A program made the translations under genes and the position numbers. From Bacteroides sp. (GTDB lineage Bacteria; Bacteroidota; Bacteroidia; Bacteroidales; Muribaculaceae), in contig JAAVCM010000016.1 in assembly GCA_014802345.1 (NCBI GenBank), forward strand, positions 1-34,478: DNA of 34,478 nt. Direction: 5' to 3'. The notes beneath the pieces were generated by a model that did not search any database, was not told where the DNA came from, and saw nothing but the letters and a program-made list of their open reading frames with translations. Shown here piece after piece: positions 1 through 8,537 of this stretch (its first letter is position 1; each line of letters starts with the position of its first letter).

Positions 1-213
1 GAAGCGAGGAAAGGGTATAGTATAACGGTTGACTTTACAAAAATAACTACTATTTATATTTTTAAAAAATTTGTAACCAAATTGTATAAAATTTGAAATA
101 AAATTGTCATTATCCATTATGGCGTATGGGTGAAAGAGAATTTTTAAGGGGTAAAGAGAGAGGATAAAAATGTGATATAAACGTGTCAGGTATGAAATTT
201 TAGTCCCTAAGGG

Positions 214-245
214 TTGGGAAGTTGCGGGAATAATCCTTACCTTTG
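214..245 (+). promoter_or_regulatory. Probable promoter of pyrH
   Basis: A TACCTTTG box at 238-245 matches the Bacteroidetes -7 consensus TAnnTTTG. A TTG at 214-216 could be the -33 element, with a slightly long 21-base spacer. Transcription would start near 250, leaving a leader of about 30 bases before the pyrH ATG. The rest of the 279-base stretch from the window start is AT-rich; I see no gene in it. Confidence 0.5.
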
Positions 246-279
246 TTGAAACATCAAAACATCATAACTGCTAACTTTT

Positions 280-993
280 ATGGAAGAACCAAAATACAGA
301 AGAGTGCTTCTGAAACTCAGCGGAGAATCGCTGATGGGCAAGCAGGGCTACGGCATTGACACCGACCGCCTCAACGAATATGCCAGCCAGATTAAGGAAA
401 TCTGTTCTATGGGCGTTCAGGTGGCAATCGTCATCGGCGGAGGCAACATTTTCCGTGGTGTCGCCGGGGCAGCCAAGGGCTTCAACCGCGTCAAGGGTGA
501 CCAGATGGGTATGCTTGCGACCGTCATCAATTCTCTTGCGCTTTCGTCGGCGCTCGAAGGTGTCGGGCAGCCTGCAAAGGTGTTCACCGCCCTCAATATG
601 TATCCTATCGGTGACTATTATTCCAACCGTGCGGCTATCGAGGCTCTCAACCGTGGCGAAGTGGCAATCATGGCGGGAGGTACAGGCAATCCTTTCTTCA
701 CGACCGATACCGGCAGCGCACTGCGCGGCGTGGAGGTCGAGGCCGACGTGATGCTCAAAGGTACACGCGTCGACGGTATCTATACCGCTGACCCCGAGAA
801 GGATCCGACAGCTACGAAGTTTGACAAGATAACCTACGACGAGGTCTATACACGCGGCCTCAAAGTGATGGACCTTACGGCTACCGCCCTCTGCAAGGAG
901 AATCATCTTCCCATCGTGGTCTTCGACATGGACACTCCCGGAAATCTCCTCAAAGTCATCAAGGGGGAGAACATCGGCACGCTCGTCTATTGA
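280..993 (+). CDS. pyrH: UMP kinase
   Basis: Cytoplasmic uridylate kinase that phosphorylates UMP to UDP with ATP in pyrimidine nucleotide synthesis. The 237-residue length is normal for the bacterial hexameric enzyme of the amino-acid-kinase fold. Visible landmarks are the N-terminal LKLSGESL stretch (about 11-18), the glycine-rich GGGNIFRG loop (53-60), the GGTGNPFFTTDTGSA substrate and nucleotide segment (133-147) and DGIYTADP (165-172). The ATG at 280 fits the family N-terminus and lies about 35 bases after a good -7 box. The next gene is frr, 56 bases downstream on the same strand, a pairing common in bacteria, so the two are probably cotranscribed. Family enzymes are regulated by UTP and GTP. 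Confidence 0.98.
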   Translation: MEEPKYRRVLLKLSGESLMGKQGYGIDTDRLNEYASQIKEICSMGVQVAIVIGGGNIFRGVAGAAKGFNRVKGDQMGMLATVINSLALSSALEGVGQPAKVFTALNMYPIGDYYSNRAAIEALNRGEVAIMAGGTGNPFFTTDTGSALRGVEVEADVMLKGTRVDGIYTADPEKDPTATKFDKITYDEVYTRGLKVMDLTATALCKENHLPIVVFDMDTPGNLLKVIKGENIGTLVY

Positions 994-1049
994 GCTGTCA
1001 GCCTTCCAACTAACATAAATCCGATAATCGTAACTTAAAACTGAAAAAT

Positions 1050-1607
1050 ATGGAACCCTCCGACTACTTACTTCCCGCCGAAGAAAAGATGGAACTTGCT
1101 GTTGCCTATCTTGACGAGGCGCTCGCACACATCCGTGCAGGCAAGGCTAATCCTAAGATTCTTGATTCAGTACGCGTCAGCTACTATGGCACCAATGTCC
1201 CTGTATCGCAGGTAGCAAATGTCGCTGTACCCGACGCACGCACCATCACCATCACTCCTTGGGAGAAAGCGATGTTCAAGGAGATTGAGAAGGCAATCAT
1301 CAACTCCGAACTCGGCATCACTCCTGAAAACAATGGTGAGATTATCCGCATCTCAATCCCCCCGCTGACCGAGGAACGCCGCCGCGCTCTCGTGAAGCAG
1401 TCGAAGGCTGAGGCCGAAACTGCGAAGGTGAGTGTCCGCAACGCACGCCGCGATGCCATCGACGGTCTCAAGAAAGCTGTCAAGCAGGGCATGAGCGAGG
1501 ACGTGGAGAAAGATGCTGAGAATGAGGCTCAGAAGCTCCACGACAAGTATCTGAAAAAAATCGACGACCTCTTCGCTGCAAAAGAGAAAGAAATTCTTAC
1601 AGTGTAA
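1050..1607 (+). CDS. frr: Ribosome recycling factor
   Basis: RRF works with EF-G after termination to split the ribosome from mRNA and tRNA. At 185 residues it has the standard length and the family pattern: an N-terminal helix with [23 protein letters not shown] (roughly 11-33, quoted only as a region), the ITPWEK strand, the [18 protein letters not shown] hinge (about 91-108), the [11 protein letters not shown] helix and a C-terminal LxxKEKEI end. It follows pyrH on the same strand with a short AT-rich gap that contains no terminator. It converges with the barrel receptor gene, from which a repeat-rich spacer separates it. Confidence 0.98.
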   Translation: MEPSDYLLPAEEKMELAVAYLDEALAHIRAGKANPKILDSVRVSYYGTNVPVSQVANVAVPDARTITITPWEKAMFKEIEKAIINSELGITPENNGEIIRISIPPLTEERRRALVKQSKAEAETAKVSVRNARRDAIDGLKKAVKQGMSEDVEKDAENEAQKLHDKYLKKIDDLFAAKEKEILTV

Positions 1608-1619
1608 GTTTAAGAATAG

Positions 1620-1753
1620 AGTATAGAGGATAAAGTATAGAGGATAGATGATAGGATTGGCTGAAAAAACTCAACCTTACTATCATCTATACTCTATACT
1701 TTATCCTCTATACTTAAAAAACTCTATACTTAAAAAACTCTATACTTAAAAGA
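1620..1753. repeat. Inverted repeat plus three 16-bp tandem units between convergent genes
   Basis: The spacer between frr and the receptor gene has a 35-base left arm (1620-1654) and a right arm (1680-1714) that are reverse complements at 34 of 35 positions, with a 25-base loop. Overlapping the end of the right arm are three tandem copies of a 16-base unit, CTCTATACTTAAAAAA, at 1706-1721, 1722-1737 and 1738-1753; the last copy differs slightly. It could act as a bidirectional terminator. The low-complexity CTATACT motif also suggests an intergenic repeat family. Its function is unknown. Confidence 0.7.
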
Positions 1754-1755
1754 AA

Positions 1756-4671
1756 CTACCTCTTCTTCGGCTGCTTGTTGAAGCGGTACTGGACGGTGAG
1801 GAGCATATAGCGGGGGAGGGCGTTGGTGTAGGTGACTGTACGGCCCTTGGCATTGATGGCATAGTTGACGTTTGAAAGCTGATGGAGCATATCGAAACCG
1901 TCAGCCATGAACACCCATCGTCCTCCGCGCGGAGTGTAGGTCAAGCGCACGTTCCAGATGGCATCTGTCGTGTCAAGTTCCTTCATGCCGTAGCCGTGGC
2001 GTGTATAGAGTATGAAATCGGTGTTGAGGCCGAAGCCGGCGGGAAGGCGGAACTGACCTATCACGCCGTAGCTGTAATGACTGGCGTTGATATTGCTGAA
2101 ATCCTCGCGTGTCGAGGACGTGTGTCGCGTGGTGAACTGCCCGGTCGCTTCGATATGCTGCTTCCCTATCTGCCAGCCTAATCTCAGCTTTTCGGTAGCA
2201 CTCTTTGTGTTGACGGTGGATTTGGTCGGCTCGGTGGTGTCCACGCCGATCATGTCGGCGGAATTGATAATATTACCGCTGGTCGTGGATGATATTGAAA
2301 ACTGATCCTTCGCACCGAACTGAAGATTGAACGTGTTGTCGATTCCGAATGAATTGTTACCGTCGACGTTGTAGGTGCGGTTGCGCCTCACACCCGTACT
2401 GCGGTCGTAGGTATATCCCCTCACGAGGTCACGCGCAATGAATTGAGCTGAGAGGTTGAGTGTGTTGTTCAGCGGACGGTGTCCGTCAGGGGTGAATTTC
2501 CAGATGAAGTTATGGCTTTGGTCGAGTGAATTTTTCAGGTCGGGATTTCCGAGCGAGATGTTGAGCGGATCTGCATCGTTCTCGATGTCGATGAGGTGGG
2601 TGAGGTCAGGGGTATTGGTTTTCAGACGGAATTCATAGGTCAAGTTATGACGGTAGTTCATGCGGCCGCGGCTATTCACGTCTGCCCCGATACCAAATTC
2701 TATGCGTCCGCCATAGTTTCCGACTGAATATAGTCTCGAATCCCTTTTGACGAGATAGGAACGGTTGTCGCGCCAATAGTCCAGATGCTGATGGAGGAGT
2801 GAGAATTCGGGACGTAAAATTATAAGAATAAAATTCTTGTTTTTCATCTTTTTGAACCATTCGAAATAAGGTAATATGTCATGTCTGTTTTCAAACAGAC
2901 TTGACGTGTAGCTGTTCGAGGGATCGAACGTCGTCAGATAACCTTCCGGAAGCGTGCCGTAGATACCCATGTCGTCCAGACGGTCGAGTGCATACATATA
3001 GGAATCACGCTCACGGTTGAGGAAACGGTAGCTATAAGCCACTCCCAGAGTTATGGCCTTGATTGAGACATAGTATTTTGCAGTTCCGTCGAAAGTAAAG
3101 GTGTGGTTGGGAGTATTGTCGAAATACTGACGACGTCTGACCGCAGGATTAGGGTCTGCACCATAATTTATATCATAGTCGCGCCAAGCCTCATCCTTCT
3201 CGTCCTTGTATTTCATCCCGAGTTGGAAGGTGAGTCGGTCATTTGAATGAGGGATTTTGTAGGTAAAGTCGGGGTAGAACTGAAACTCTCCCTCCCGATG
3301 GCTGTTGTTGCTGCGGGTAATCGAGCGGTTGATGACGGCATTGAGTCTTTCGGGAGTGCCGTCGCTGTAAAGAGCTTCGAGTGCGCGATAGGTAATGTCG
3401 GTCTGTTCACGGTCGAAAGTAGCCGAGATGTCCGACGATGAATTCTTGCGTCTTATGTAGCGTCCGAGCGCCATTCCACCCAGATAATAATTCGTGGAAT
3501 AGGCAGTGTAATTGTTGCGCGTCTCGACTTTTATCTGACGGTTCTTGCTGTGGCTGAAAGAATTGTCGAAGGTATTGCCGTTGCTGAGGAAATTGGTGCG
3601 TGCGGTTGTCGTGCGGTTATCGGTCAGGTTTTCCTCCACGTTGACATAGCCGCTGAAGCGGCGCGTCTCGTCGGTATTCTCATACTCGTAGTTGAACGCA
3701 CCCATACGGTACTCGCGTGTCCCCGACGGCATCATTTCAGGAGTCCACGAGTCGCTTTTGCCTGGCTTGCGGTTGTCGTTGAGATTGTTGACGTTACCGA
3801 TAAGGGTGAGTTTTGTTGTCGGTGTGAACCATGATGCAAACAGTCGGCCCATATATCTGTCCGAAGTTCCGTAGCCTCCCTGCGCATTGAGTATCAGGCC
3901 CGCATTGTATTCGCGTTTAAGTTTGACGTCCATCGTCAGGTGTTTCTCGCTGTTGGGGTCGCCGATCCATTTCTCATAGCGCGTCTGCCCCTCGTAAACC
4001 TCGATGTTCTTGACCGTATATGCGCCTATGTTTTCGAGCATAAGCTGATTGTTGCCGTCAAGGAACTCCTTGCCGTTGAGCAGGAGAGATTCGACATACC
4101 GGCCGTTGACCTTGATCTGTCCGTCATCATTGAGTTCGACACCCGGGAGCTGAGCTATCAGTGCGTCGAGCATCGAGCCTTCTGCAAGCTGGAAGGCATC
4201 GGCGTTGTAGACGATGGTGTCGCCCTTATTGTAGAATTTGATTTTCGAGGCTGTGACCGTCACTTCGCCGAGCTGTTTGGGAGCACGTTTGAGCAGCGTG
4301 ACGGGAATGTCGCGGAACTCCTCGCGCTTGCCTACTTTTTCAACCCGATAGGTCACTGTTTCAGTGAGGTAGCCGGGACATACAACGTCGAAAGTATAAG
4401 TGGAATCCTTGCGCTCGACCGATAAAGAATACCATGCCATTGTTATTATTTCACCCTCGCTGGTCATGCTCGAACCTCTGTTGGCCTGAATAGAGTCAAG
4501 GACATTGCCGAGGGAATCGTAGCGCACGACGAAAGCCTCCGTGAGATCTGCTTTGGTGATGGCATCCCTTACGCGGCCGTACAGCCATAGTTTATTTTCG
4601 GCAGCATTTACAATATTTGCGCTCAAAGAGAGAAGAAGCATCACGAGAATGCTTTTGAACGAGAACTTCAT
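1756..4671 (-). CDS. Outer-membrane beta-barrel protein, TonB-receptor-like (OMP_b-brl family)
   Basis: Predicted outer-membrane receptor or transporter of 971 residues. A signal peptide occupies about residues 1-23 (ends VNAAENK). A carboxypeptidase-regulatory-like beta-sandwich follows (about 28-130), with the typical VTVTASK hinge near 137-143. A plug-like region (about 150-255) contains LDALIAQLPGVELNDDGQIKVNG-type sequence and SLLLNGKEF. The rest is aromatic-rich alternating beta strands of the barrel, ending in a strand with LLTVQYRFNKQ. This architecture matches the Bacteroidetes proteins annotated as outer membrane beta-barrel or TonB-dependent receptors. No SusD-like partner is adjacent, so a polysaccharide-utilization role is not supported and the substrate is unknown. 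A strong promoter lies 50 bases upstream. Confidence 0.88.
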   Translation of the reverse strand: MKFSFKSILVMLLLSLSANIVNAAENKLWLYGRVRDAITKADLTEAFVVRYDSLGNVLDSIQANRGSSMTSEGEIITMAWYSLSVERKDSTYTFDVVCPGYLTETVTYRVEKVGKREEFRDIPVTLLKRAPKQLGEVTVTASKIKFYNKGDTIVYNADAFQLAEGSMLDALIAQLPGVELNDDGQIKVNGRYVESLLLNGKEFLDGNNQLMLENIGAYTVKNIEVYEGQTRYEKWIGDPNSEKHLTMDVKLKREYNAGLILNAQGGYGTSDRYMGRLFASWFTPTTKLTLIGNVNNLNDNRKPGKSDSWTPEMMPSGTREYRMGAFNYEYENTDETRRFSGYVNVEENLTDNRTTTARTNFLSNGNTFDNSFSHSKNRQIKVETRNNYTAYSTNYYLGGMALGRYIRRKNSSSDISATFDREQTDITYRALEALYSDGTPERLNAVINRSITRSNNSHREGEFQFYPDFTYKIPHSNDRLTFQLGMKYKDEKDEAWRDYDINYGADPNPAVRRRQYFDNTPNHTFTFDGTAKYYVSIKAITLGVAYSYRFLNRERDSYMYALDRLDDMGIYGTLPEGYLTTFDPSNSYTSSLFENRHDILPYFEWFKKMKNKNFILIILRPEFSLLHQHLDYWRDNRSYLVKRDSRLYSVGNYGGRIEFGIGADVNSRGRMNYRHNLTYEFRLKTNTPDLTHLIDIENDADPLNISLGNPDLKNSLDQSHNFIWKFTPDGHRPLNNTLNLSAQFIARDLVRGYTYDRSTGVRRNRTYNVDGNNSFGIDNTFNLQFGAKDQFSISSTTSGNIINSADMIGVDTTEPTKSTVNTKSATEKLRLGWQIGKQHIEATGQFTTRHTSSTREDFSNINASHYSYGVIGQFRLPAGFGLNTDFILYTRHGYGMKELDTTDAIWNVRLTYTPRGGRWVFMADGFDMLHQLSNVNYAINAKGRTVTYTNALPRYMLLTVQYRFNKQPKKR

Positions 4672-4721
4672 GGTAAAAACTAAAAAGACTATATGAAATT
4701 GAAACGTGAATTATTACGTTG

Positions 4722-4753
4722 CAAAAATAACTCTTAGTTTTTACTTATGCAAA
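4722..4753 (-). promoter_or_regulatory. Promoter of the outer-membrane receptor gene
   Basis: Read on the minus strand, TTTG (4753-4750), a 20-base spacer and TATTTTTG (4729-4722) form a near-consensus Bacteroidetes promoter. Transcription would begin near 4715, giving a leader of about 44 bases. A run of nine G residues on the plus strand (4795-4803) lies about 42 bases upstream of the -33 element. Confidence 0.75.
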
Positions 4754-4831
4754 TTAGTTAGATTGTTTTTATTTTAAAATAACTAAATATTTTCGGGGGG
4801 GGGTAAAATGCTGATTTATAATTACATATCT

Positions 4832-5479
4832 CTAAATGAGATTATGCGTCTTTTTTCGTATGAGTGTAATGCCGTCGCGCAGGGGGAGGATGACGGTCTC
4901 GAGGTCGGGACGTGAGGCGACGTATGTGTTGAAGCGGTCGAGTGCCGTGGTCTGTTGGTCGTGGTTTTTCACCGTGTCTGTCACCTTGCCGTCCCATAGC
5001 GTATTGTCCGCTATGATGAATCCTCCCGGACGCAGACGCGGCATCACGAGGTCGAGATATTCGATGTAGTGGCGTTTGTTCGCGTCGATATAGACGAGAT
5101 CCCACGTCTCGTCAATCTCACTGATGATTTTTTCTGCATCCCCGATATGGAGTGTTATGCGGTCGCCGCCGGGAGCGGTTGCGAAAAGTTCGAGGAGTTC
5201 ATCCTCCATCTCGTCGTCGATTTCGACTGTGTGGAGCTGTCCGTCGGGAGCCAGTCCCTCGGCAAGACAGAGGGCTGAATAGCCTGTATAGGTGCCGAGT
5301 TCAAGCACGCGGCGTGGTCCCACCATTGACGCAAGCATCGAAAGGAGCCTCCCTTGCAGATGGCCGGAACACATACGCGGGTATAGGTGACGCAGGTGTG
5401 TGCGGCGGTAGAGCCGTCGCAGATGCTCCGGTTCGGGGGAGATATGGCCGAGAATGTAGTCGTCGATATTATCTGACAT
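4832..5479 (-). CDS. SAM-dependent O-methyltransferase (Methyltransf_3 family)
   Basis: Class I methyltransferase of 215 residues that resembles the catechol and caffeoyl-CoA O-methyltransferase family. The SAM-binding motif VLELGTYTGYSA lies at about 58-69, the acidic ribose-binding stretch TVEIDDE at 84-90, the DLVYIDANKRHY segment with the metal-ligand-like Asp132 at 127-138, and the second metal motif ADNTLWDG (Asp158, Asn159) at 157-164. It is expected to be cytosolic and Mg-dependent. Its start overlaps the 3' end of aroQ by 11 bases, so it is probably translated from the same mRNA as the last gene of the seven-gene block. The acceptor substrate cannot be told from sequence. Confidence 0.9.
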   Translation of the reverse strand: MSDNIDDYILGHISPEPEHLRRLYRRTHLRHLYPRMCSGHLQGRLLSMLASMVGPRRVLELGTYTGYSALCLAEGLAPDGQLHTVEIDDEMEDELLELFATAPGGDRITLHIGDAEKIISEIDETWDLVYIDANKRHYIEYLDLVMPRLRPGGFIIADNTLWDGKVTDTVKNHDQQTTALDRFNTYVASRPDLETVILPLRDGITLIRKKTHNLI

Positions 5480-5891
5480 GACCCATGATGAAGGCTTGTG
5501 CAGCGAGGAAATAGGAGTTGAGACCGAAACCGGTTATCGTACCGCGGCACACTGGGGCTATCAGCGAGGTGTGACGTATGGTTTCACGCGAAGCGGTGTT
5601 GGATATGTGTACCTCGATGACGGGGGTACTGATTCCGGCGATTGCGTCGGCGATTGCAAGGGAGGTGTGGGTATAGGCTCCGGCGTTGAGTATCACACCG
5701 TCGGCATCGGTATTGTGGAGGAAGTCAATGATGTCACCCTCGTGATTTGACTGGAGATACTCGATTTCGTCGCCGTCAATCATTTCGCGGAGTTCGCGTA
5801 GATATGATTCGAATGTACGCGAGCCGTAAATCTCAGGTTCGCGTGTCCCGAGAAGGTTCAGATTGGGACCGTTGATTATCAGTAGTTTCAT
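5469..5891 (-). CDS. aroQ: 3-dehydroquinate dehydratase, type II
   Basis: Catalyses the third step of the shikimate pathway, 3-dehydroquinate to 3-dehydroshikimate. I chose the ATG at 5891 (140 residues) because the family begins MKLLIINGPNLNLLG; a longer reading back to 6059 would add non-homologous sequence and run into the upstream gene. Catalytic landmarks are Arg17 and Tyr22 in the flexible lid (REPEIYG), QSNHEGDIID (47-56), NAGAYTHTS (69-77) and the EVHISN motif with His95. The length fits the small dodecameric type II enzyme. It sits 20 bases after the small membrane protein gene and overlaps the methyltransferase gene by 11 bases. Confidence 0.96.
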   Translation of the reverse strand: MKLLIINGPNLNLLGTREPEIYGSRTFESYLRELREMIDGDEIEYLQSNHEGDIIDFLHNTDADGVILNAGAYTHTSLAIADAIAGISTPVIEVHISNTASRETIRHTSLIAPVCRGTITGFGLNSYFLAAQAFIMGHVR

Positions 5892-5911
5892 TTGAGATGA
5901 AAAGTGGAAGA

Positions 5912-6181
5912 TTAAGGATGAGATATGCTTACGAGCAGCCATACGGCAGCGGTCGAGAGAGCCATCAGGATTATGAGAATCCAACTGACCGTCGAGCGGG
6001 TGGGATAGGCGTTCCATGCCAGCCATGCGGAGAAAAGCATATAGAAGGGATAGATCCACACGAATGTCTTTGCCGTCTCGTCGTCAGCAGGGATATTGCC
6101 GAGAAGTACCGGGAAGGAGAATACCGGAAGGAGGAAAAGGAGTATGACGAGCGTCATCCAGAGTGGGGTTCGTTGCTTCAT
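5912..6181 (-). CDS. Small three-helix membrane protein, unknown function
   Basis: An 89-residue protein that I do not recognise as a named family. It has three hydrophobic stretches that look like membrane helices: about 8-28 (TLVILLFLLPVFSFPVLLG), about 40-58 (FVWIYPFYMLFSAWLAW) and about 64-86 (TVSWILIILMALSTAAVWLLV). A short polar, acidic linker (PADDETAK) separates the first two. It lies within a tightly spaced minus-strand gene run, 28 bases after the epimerase gene and 20 bases before aroQ, so it is very likely translated. No catalytic residues are apparent. Confidence 0.75.
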   Translation of the reverse strand: MKQRTPLWMTLVILLFLLPVFSFPVLLGNIPADDETAKTFVWIYPFYMLFSAWLAWNAYPTRSTVSWILIILMALSTAAVWLLVSISHP

Positions 6182-6209
6182 ATCGTCGGGAGGTTTGGCT
6201 GTGAGAGTG

Positions 6210-7208
6210 TCAGTCCTTGTTTTTCAGTTCGTTGCGGTAGGCGCGGACTGTGCGGCGGATTCCCTCTTCAAGGTTGATCTGCGGGCGGAAACCGAAGTCG
6301 CGTTCAGCATCGGTGATGTCGCAGTTCCAGTTGCGCTGTGCCATGATCTTATACTTGTCGGTGTTGAGCGTCACGGCCTGGAGCTTGGCGGCACCATATT
6401 TCTCCGACACCACGCAGGCTATTTTCAAGGCCCAGAGGGGGAGACGGACGGGGATGACGAGGCTGCGTCCGAGTTCCTTCGCCACGATGCGACGGAATTC
6501 AGCCTGCGAGTAGGCGCGCGGCTCGGAAATGATGTATTTATGATGGACGGGAGCTTTCTCCAGCGCGTCGAAGATGGCGCGCGCGAGGTCCTCGACATAG
6601 ATGAATGTGAGCATCTGGCGGCGGAAACCGACACCGAAATCGAAATGGGAGTCGATGCTCTTGATCATCATCAGGTAGTCCTGCTCGTGAGGGCCGTAGA
6701 CACCGGTCGGGCGGAGGATTATCCACGGGAAGGTGGCGGGAAGGGTCTGCAAGAATGTCTCCGCCTTGATTTTCGAGACTCCGTAGCGAGTGTTTGGGTT
6801 GGGAATCATCGAGCCGTTGAGTGGTGCGTAGGTCTTCTCGTCGCCGGGACCTATGGCTGAGAGCGACGAGATGTATAGGAAGCGTTCAGGCACCTGATCG
6901 TTGGCTATAAGCGCCTCGCAGAAGTTGCGCAGATAGGTGAAGTTGATGTGATTGAAGTCGCTGAAATTGACGCATTTCGTTGCGCCGAGATTATAGACGA
7001 TATAGTCCCACTTCTTTCCTTCGAGGGCGGTGCGGAGCTTGTCGGTGTCGTCATAATCGAGGGTGATGAAATTAAGGGCGGGGTCAGTGAGGTAGCGGCG
7101 TGAGGTCGATTCGCGGACGGCACACCACGTCTCGTAGCCGCGCGAGAGGGATTCGCGCGCGATGAAGCCTCCGATGAAGCCTCCGGCTCCGACTATCAGT
7201 ACTTTCAT
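6210..7208 (-). CDS. NAD-dependent epimerase/dehydratase (extended SDR)
   Basis: Extended short-chain dehydrogenase/reductase of 332 residues. The Rossmann dinucleotide motif GAGGFIG is at 7-13, an active-site Ser lies in the ISSLSAIGP stretch (about 113-121), and the catalytic pair Tyr142 and Lys146 is in RYGVSK. LRPTGVYGP follows, typical of nucleotide-sugar epimerases and related reductases. The C-terminal third (IRRTVRAYR end) is also typical of this group. It lies six bases after a GT4 glycosyltransferase gene, consistent with activated-sugar modification, but the exact substrate is not determinable and a non-sugar role is possible. Confidence 0.9.
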   Translation of the reverse strand: MKVLIVGAGGFIGGFIARESLSRGYETWCAVRESTSRRYLTDPALNFITLDYDDTDKLRTALEGKKWDYIVYNLGATKCVNFSDFNHINFTYLRNFCEALIANDQVPERFLYISSLSAIGPGDEKTYAPLNGSMIPNPNTRYGVSKIKAETFLQTLPATFPWIILRPTGVYGPHEQDYLMMIKSIDSHFDFGVGFRRQMLTFIYVEDLARAIFDALEKAPVHHKYIISEPRAYSQAEFRRIVAKELGRSLVIPVRLPLWALKIACVVSEKYGAAKLQAVTLNTDKYKIMAQRNWNCDITDAERDFGFRPQINLEEGIRRTVRAYRNELKNKD

Positions 7209-7214
7209 GTCTTT

Positions 7215-8537
7215 TTAATCAGTCTGGTTGTTTAGAATCTCTGCGAACAGGTCGGCATAGCGGCTTGCTATCGATGAGGAATTGAAGCGCTCGGCCACGG
7301 AATTGTGAAGTTCCTCGCGCGACTGTTTTTCTTCAATAGCCCACATGATACCGTTGGCGAGGTCTTTCGGGTCCTTGTAGTCAGCTATGTAGCCTGTCTT
7401 CAGATGCTCGACCACATCCGTGCGTCCGTCGCCTCCGAATGTGACCGAAAGCGCACCTCCGGCCTGACCTTCAATCAGCGTGCCGCCGAGGGTCTCGTAG
7501 AGGGAGCTTGAGATGACGGCCTGTGAGATTGAGTAGAGATAACGGATGATTTTGAAGTCGTTTATCAGTCCGAGATAGCGATGCGAGAAGCGCAGGCGGT
7601 CAAGAGCCTGCGGATTCTTCATGTTGCCGAAGAAATAGACGGCCGTGTTGATGGCTATCTGGGGATGGTTGTCGAAGATATAATTGAGTGCATCAATCGT
7701 GTAGTCAAGTCCCTTGATGGGGTCGTCGATACGTGCCGCTCCGAAAAGGAGAAGATTGGGTTTCTGCGGAGGCATGAGCGAATAGAGGTCGCGCGGCGGA
7801 GTGTAGTAGAACTGATCGACCGGGAGAGGATTGTGGATGGTGCGGATGTCACGTCCTTTGAGCAGCGACGAGTTACGGGCGCATTTTTCCAGCCATTTGC
7901 TGACGGTGACGAAGTGGATGGGGGCTTCGGTGTATGTGCGGTTTTTCTTCTTCCAGTATTTGTGGGAAATGTCGTTGGGACTGCCTCCTCCGGCAAGGAA
8001 CTGGCAGTCGCCGCACTCTTCGAGATAGTGTCTGCACTCGTAGGCGTGATGGCATATACCTGTCATCGGCCACATATCGTGGATGGTCCAGACAAGTTTC
8101 TTACCCATCTCGTGGAGCTTGCGTATACCATTGCTGTTCATCAGTCCCTGATTTATCCAACTGAGACACACGATGTCGGCCTCCTTTATCCATGGATGAC
8201 GGTGGACGTTGATGGCGAAGTCGCCTGTCGAGACCTTGAAAATATTGTCGTAGTTGAAACCTACCGCCGGAAGCAGGCGCAGCCGTTCGAGACAGAAGGC
8301 AAGCGCACGGAACGACCGGGTGGAGACGACCGATACGTTGTCCTCGTCGGAGGTCTTGGTGAAGACCACCATGCGCGCGTCTATGCCGATGCTTCGCAGC
8401 GCCTGCATCAGACGGAATGTCACGATGGCTGCTCCTCCGAGAGTGTCGGAATGGTTGACGAGTACCACTTTTTTGCCTCTGAGATTTTCGGGCAGTGTTG
8501 CGGGGGTGTAGGTTTCTGCTTGCGGTTGCTGATTCAT
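7215..8537 (-). CDS. Glycosyltransferase, GT4-type
   Basis: A 440-residue GT-B fold enzyme predicted to transfer a sugar from a nucleotide sugar to a cell-surface glycan. The N-terminal domain opens with VVLVNHSDTLGGAAIVTFRL (about 24-43), the donor-independent GGA motif of GT4 enzymes. A cysteine cluster follows HDMWPMTG (Cys162, Cys168, Cys175, Cys178), a pattern common in Bacteroidetes GT4 proteins. The C-terminal domain holds the E-x7-E-like motif in SSLYETLGGTLIEGQAGG (about 356-373). No membrane helix or signal peptide is visible. The start overlaps the end of the DUF389 gene by four bases (ATGA), which suggests translational coupling. Acceptor unknown. Confidence 0.9.
   Translation of the reverse strand: MNQQPQAETYTPATLPENLRGKKVVLVNHSDTLGGAAIVTFRLMQALRSIGIDARMVVFTKTSDEDNVSVVSTRSFRALAFCLERLRLLPAVGFNYDNIFKVSTGDFAINVHRHPWIKEADIVCLSWINQGLMNSNGIRKLHEMGKKLVWTIHDMWPMTGICHHAYECRHYLEECGDCQFLAGGGSPNDISHKYWKKKNRTYTEAPIHFVTVSKWLEKCARNSSLLKGRDIRTIHNPLPVDQFYYTPPRDLYSLMPPQKPNLLLFGAARIDDPIKGLDYTIDALNYIFDNHPQIAINTAVYFFGNMKNPQALDRLRFSHRYLGLINDFKIIRYLYSISQAVISSSLYETLGGTLIEGQAGGALSVTFGGDGRTDVVEHLKTGYIADYKDPKDLANGIMWAIEEKQSREELHNSVAERFNSSSIASRYADLFAEILNNQTD

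Noticed and set aside
271-1128. Long minus-strand open frame opposite pyrH
   Set aside because: It is antisense to a certain gene, has no recognisable domain, and reflects codon-bias shadowing in GC-rich coding DNA.
1620-1753. CRISPR-like array of the CTATACT repeats
   Set aside because: The units are 16 bp and directly abutting with no spacers, so this is a tandem repeat, not a CRISPR.
5892-6059. N-terminal extension of aroQ
   Set aside because: The added residues are not conserved, and the family starts at MKLLIINGPN.
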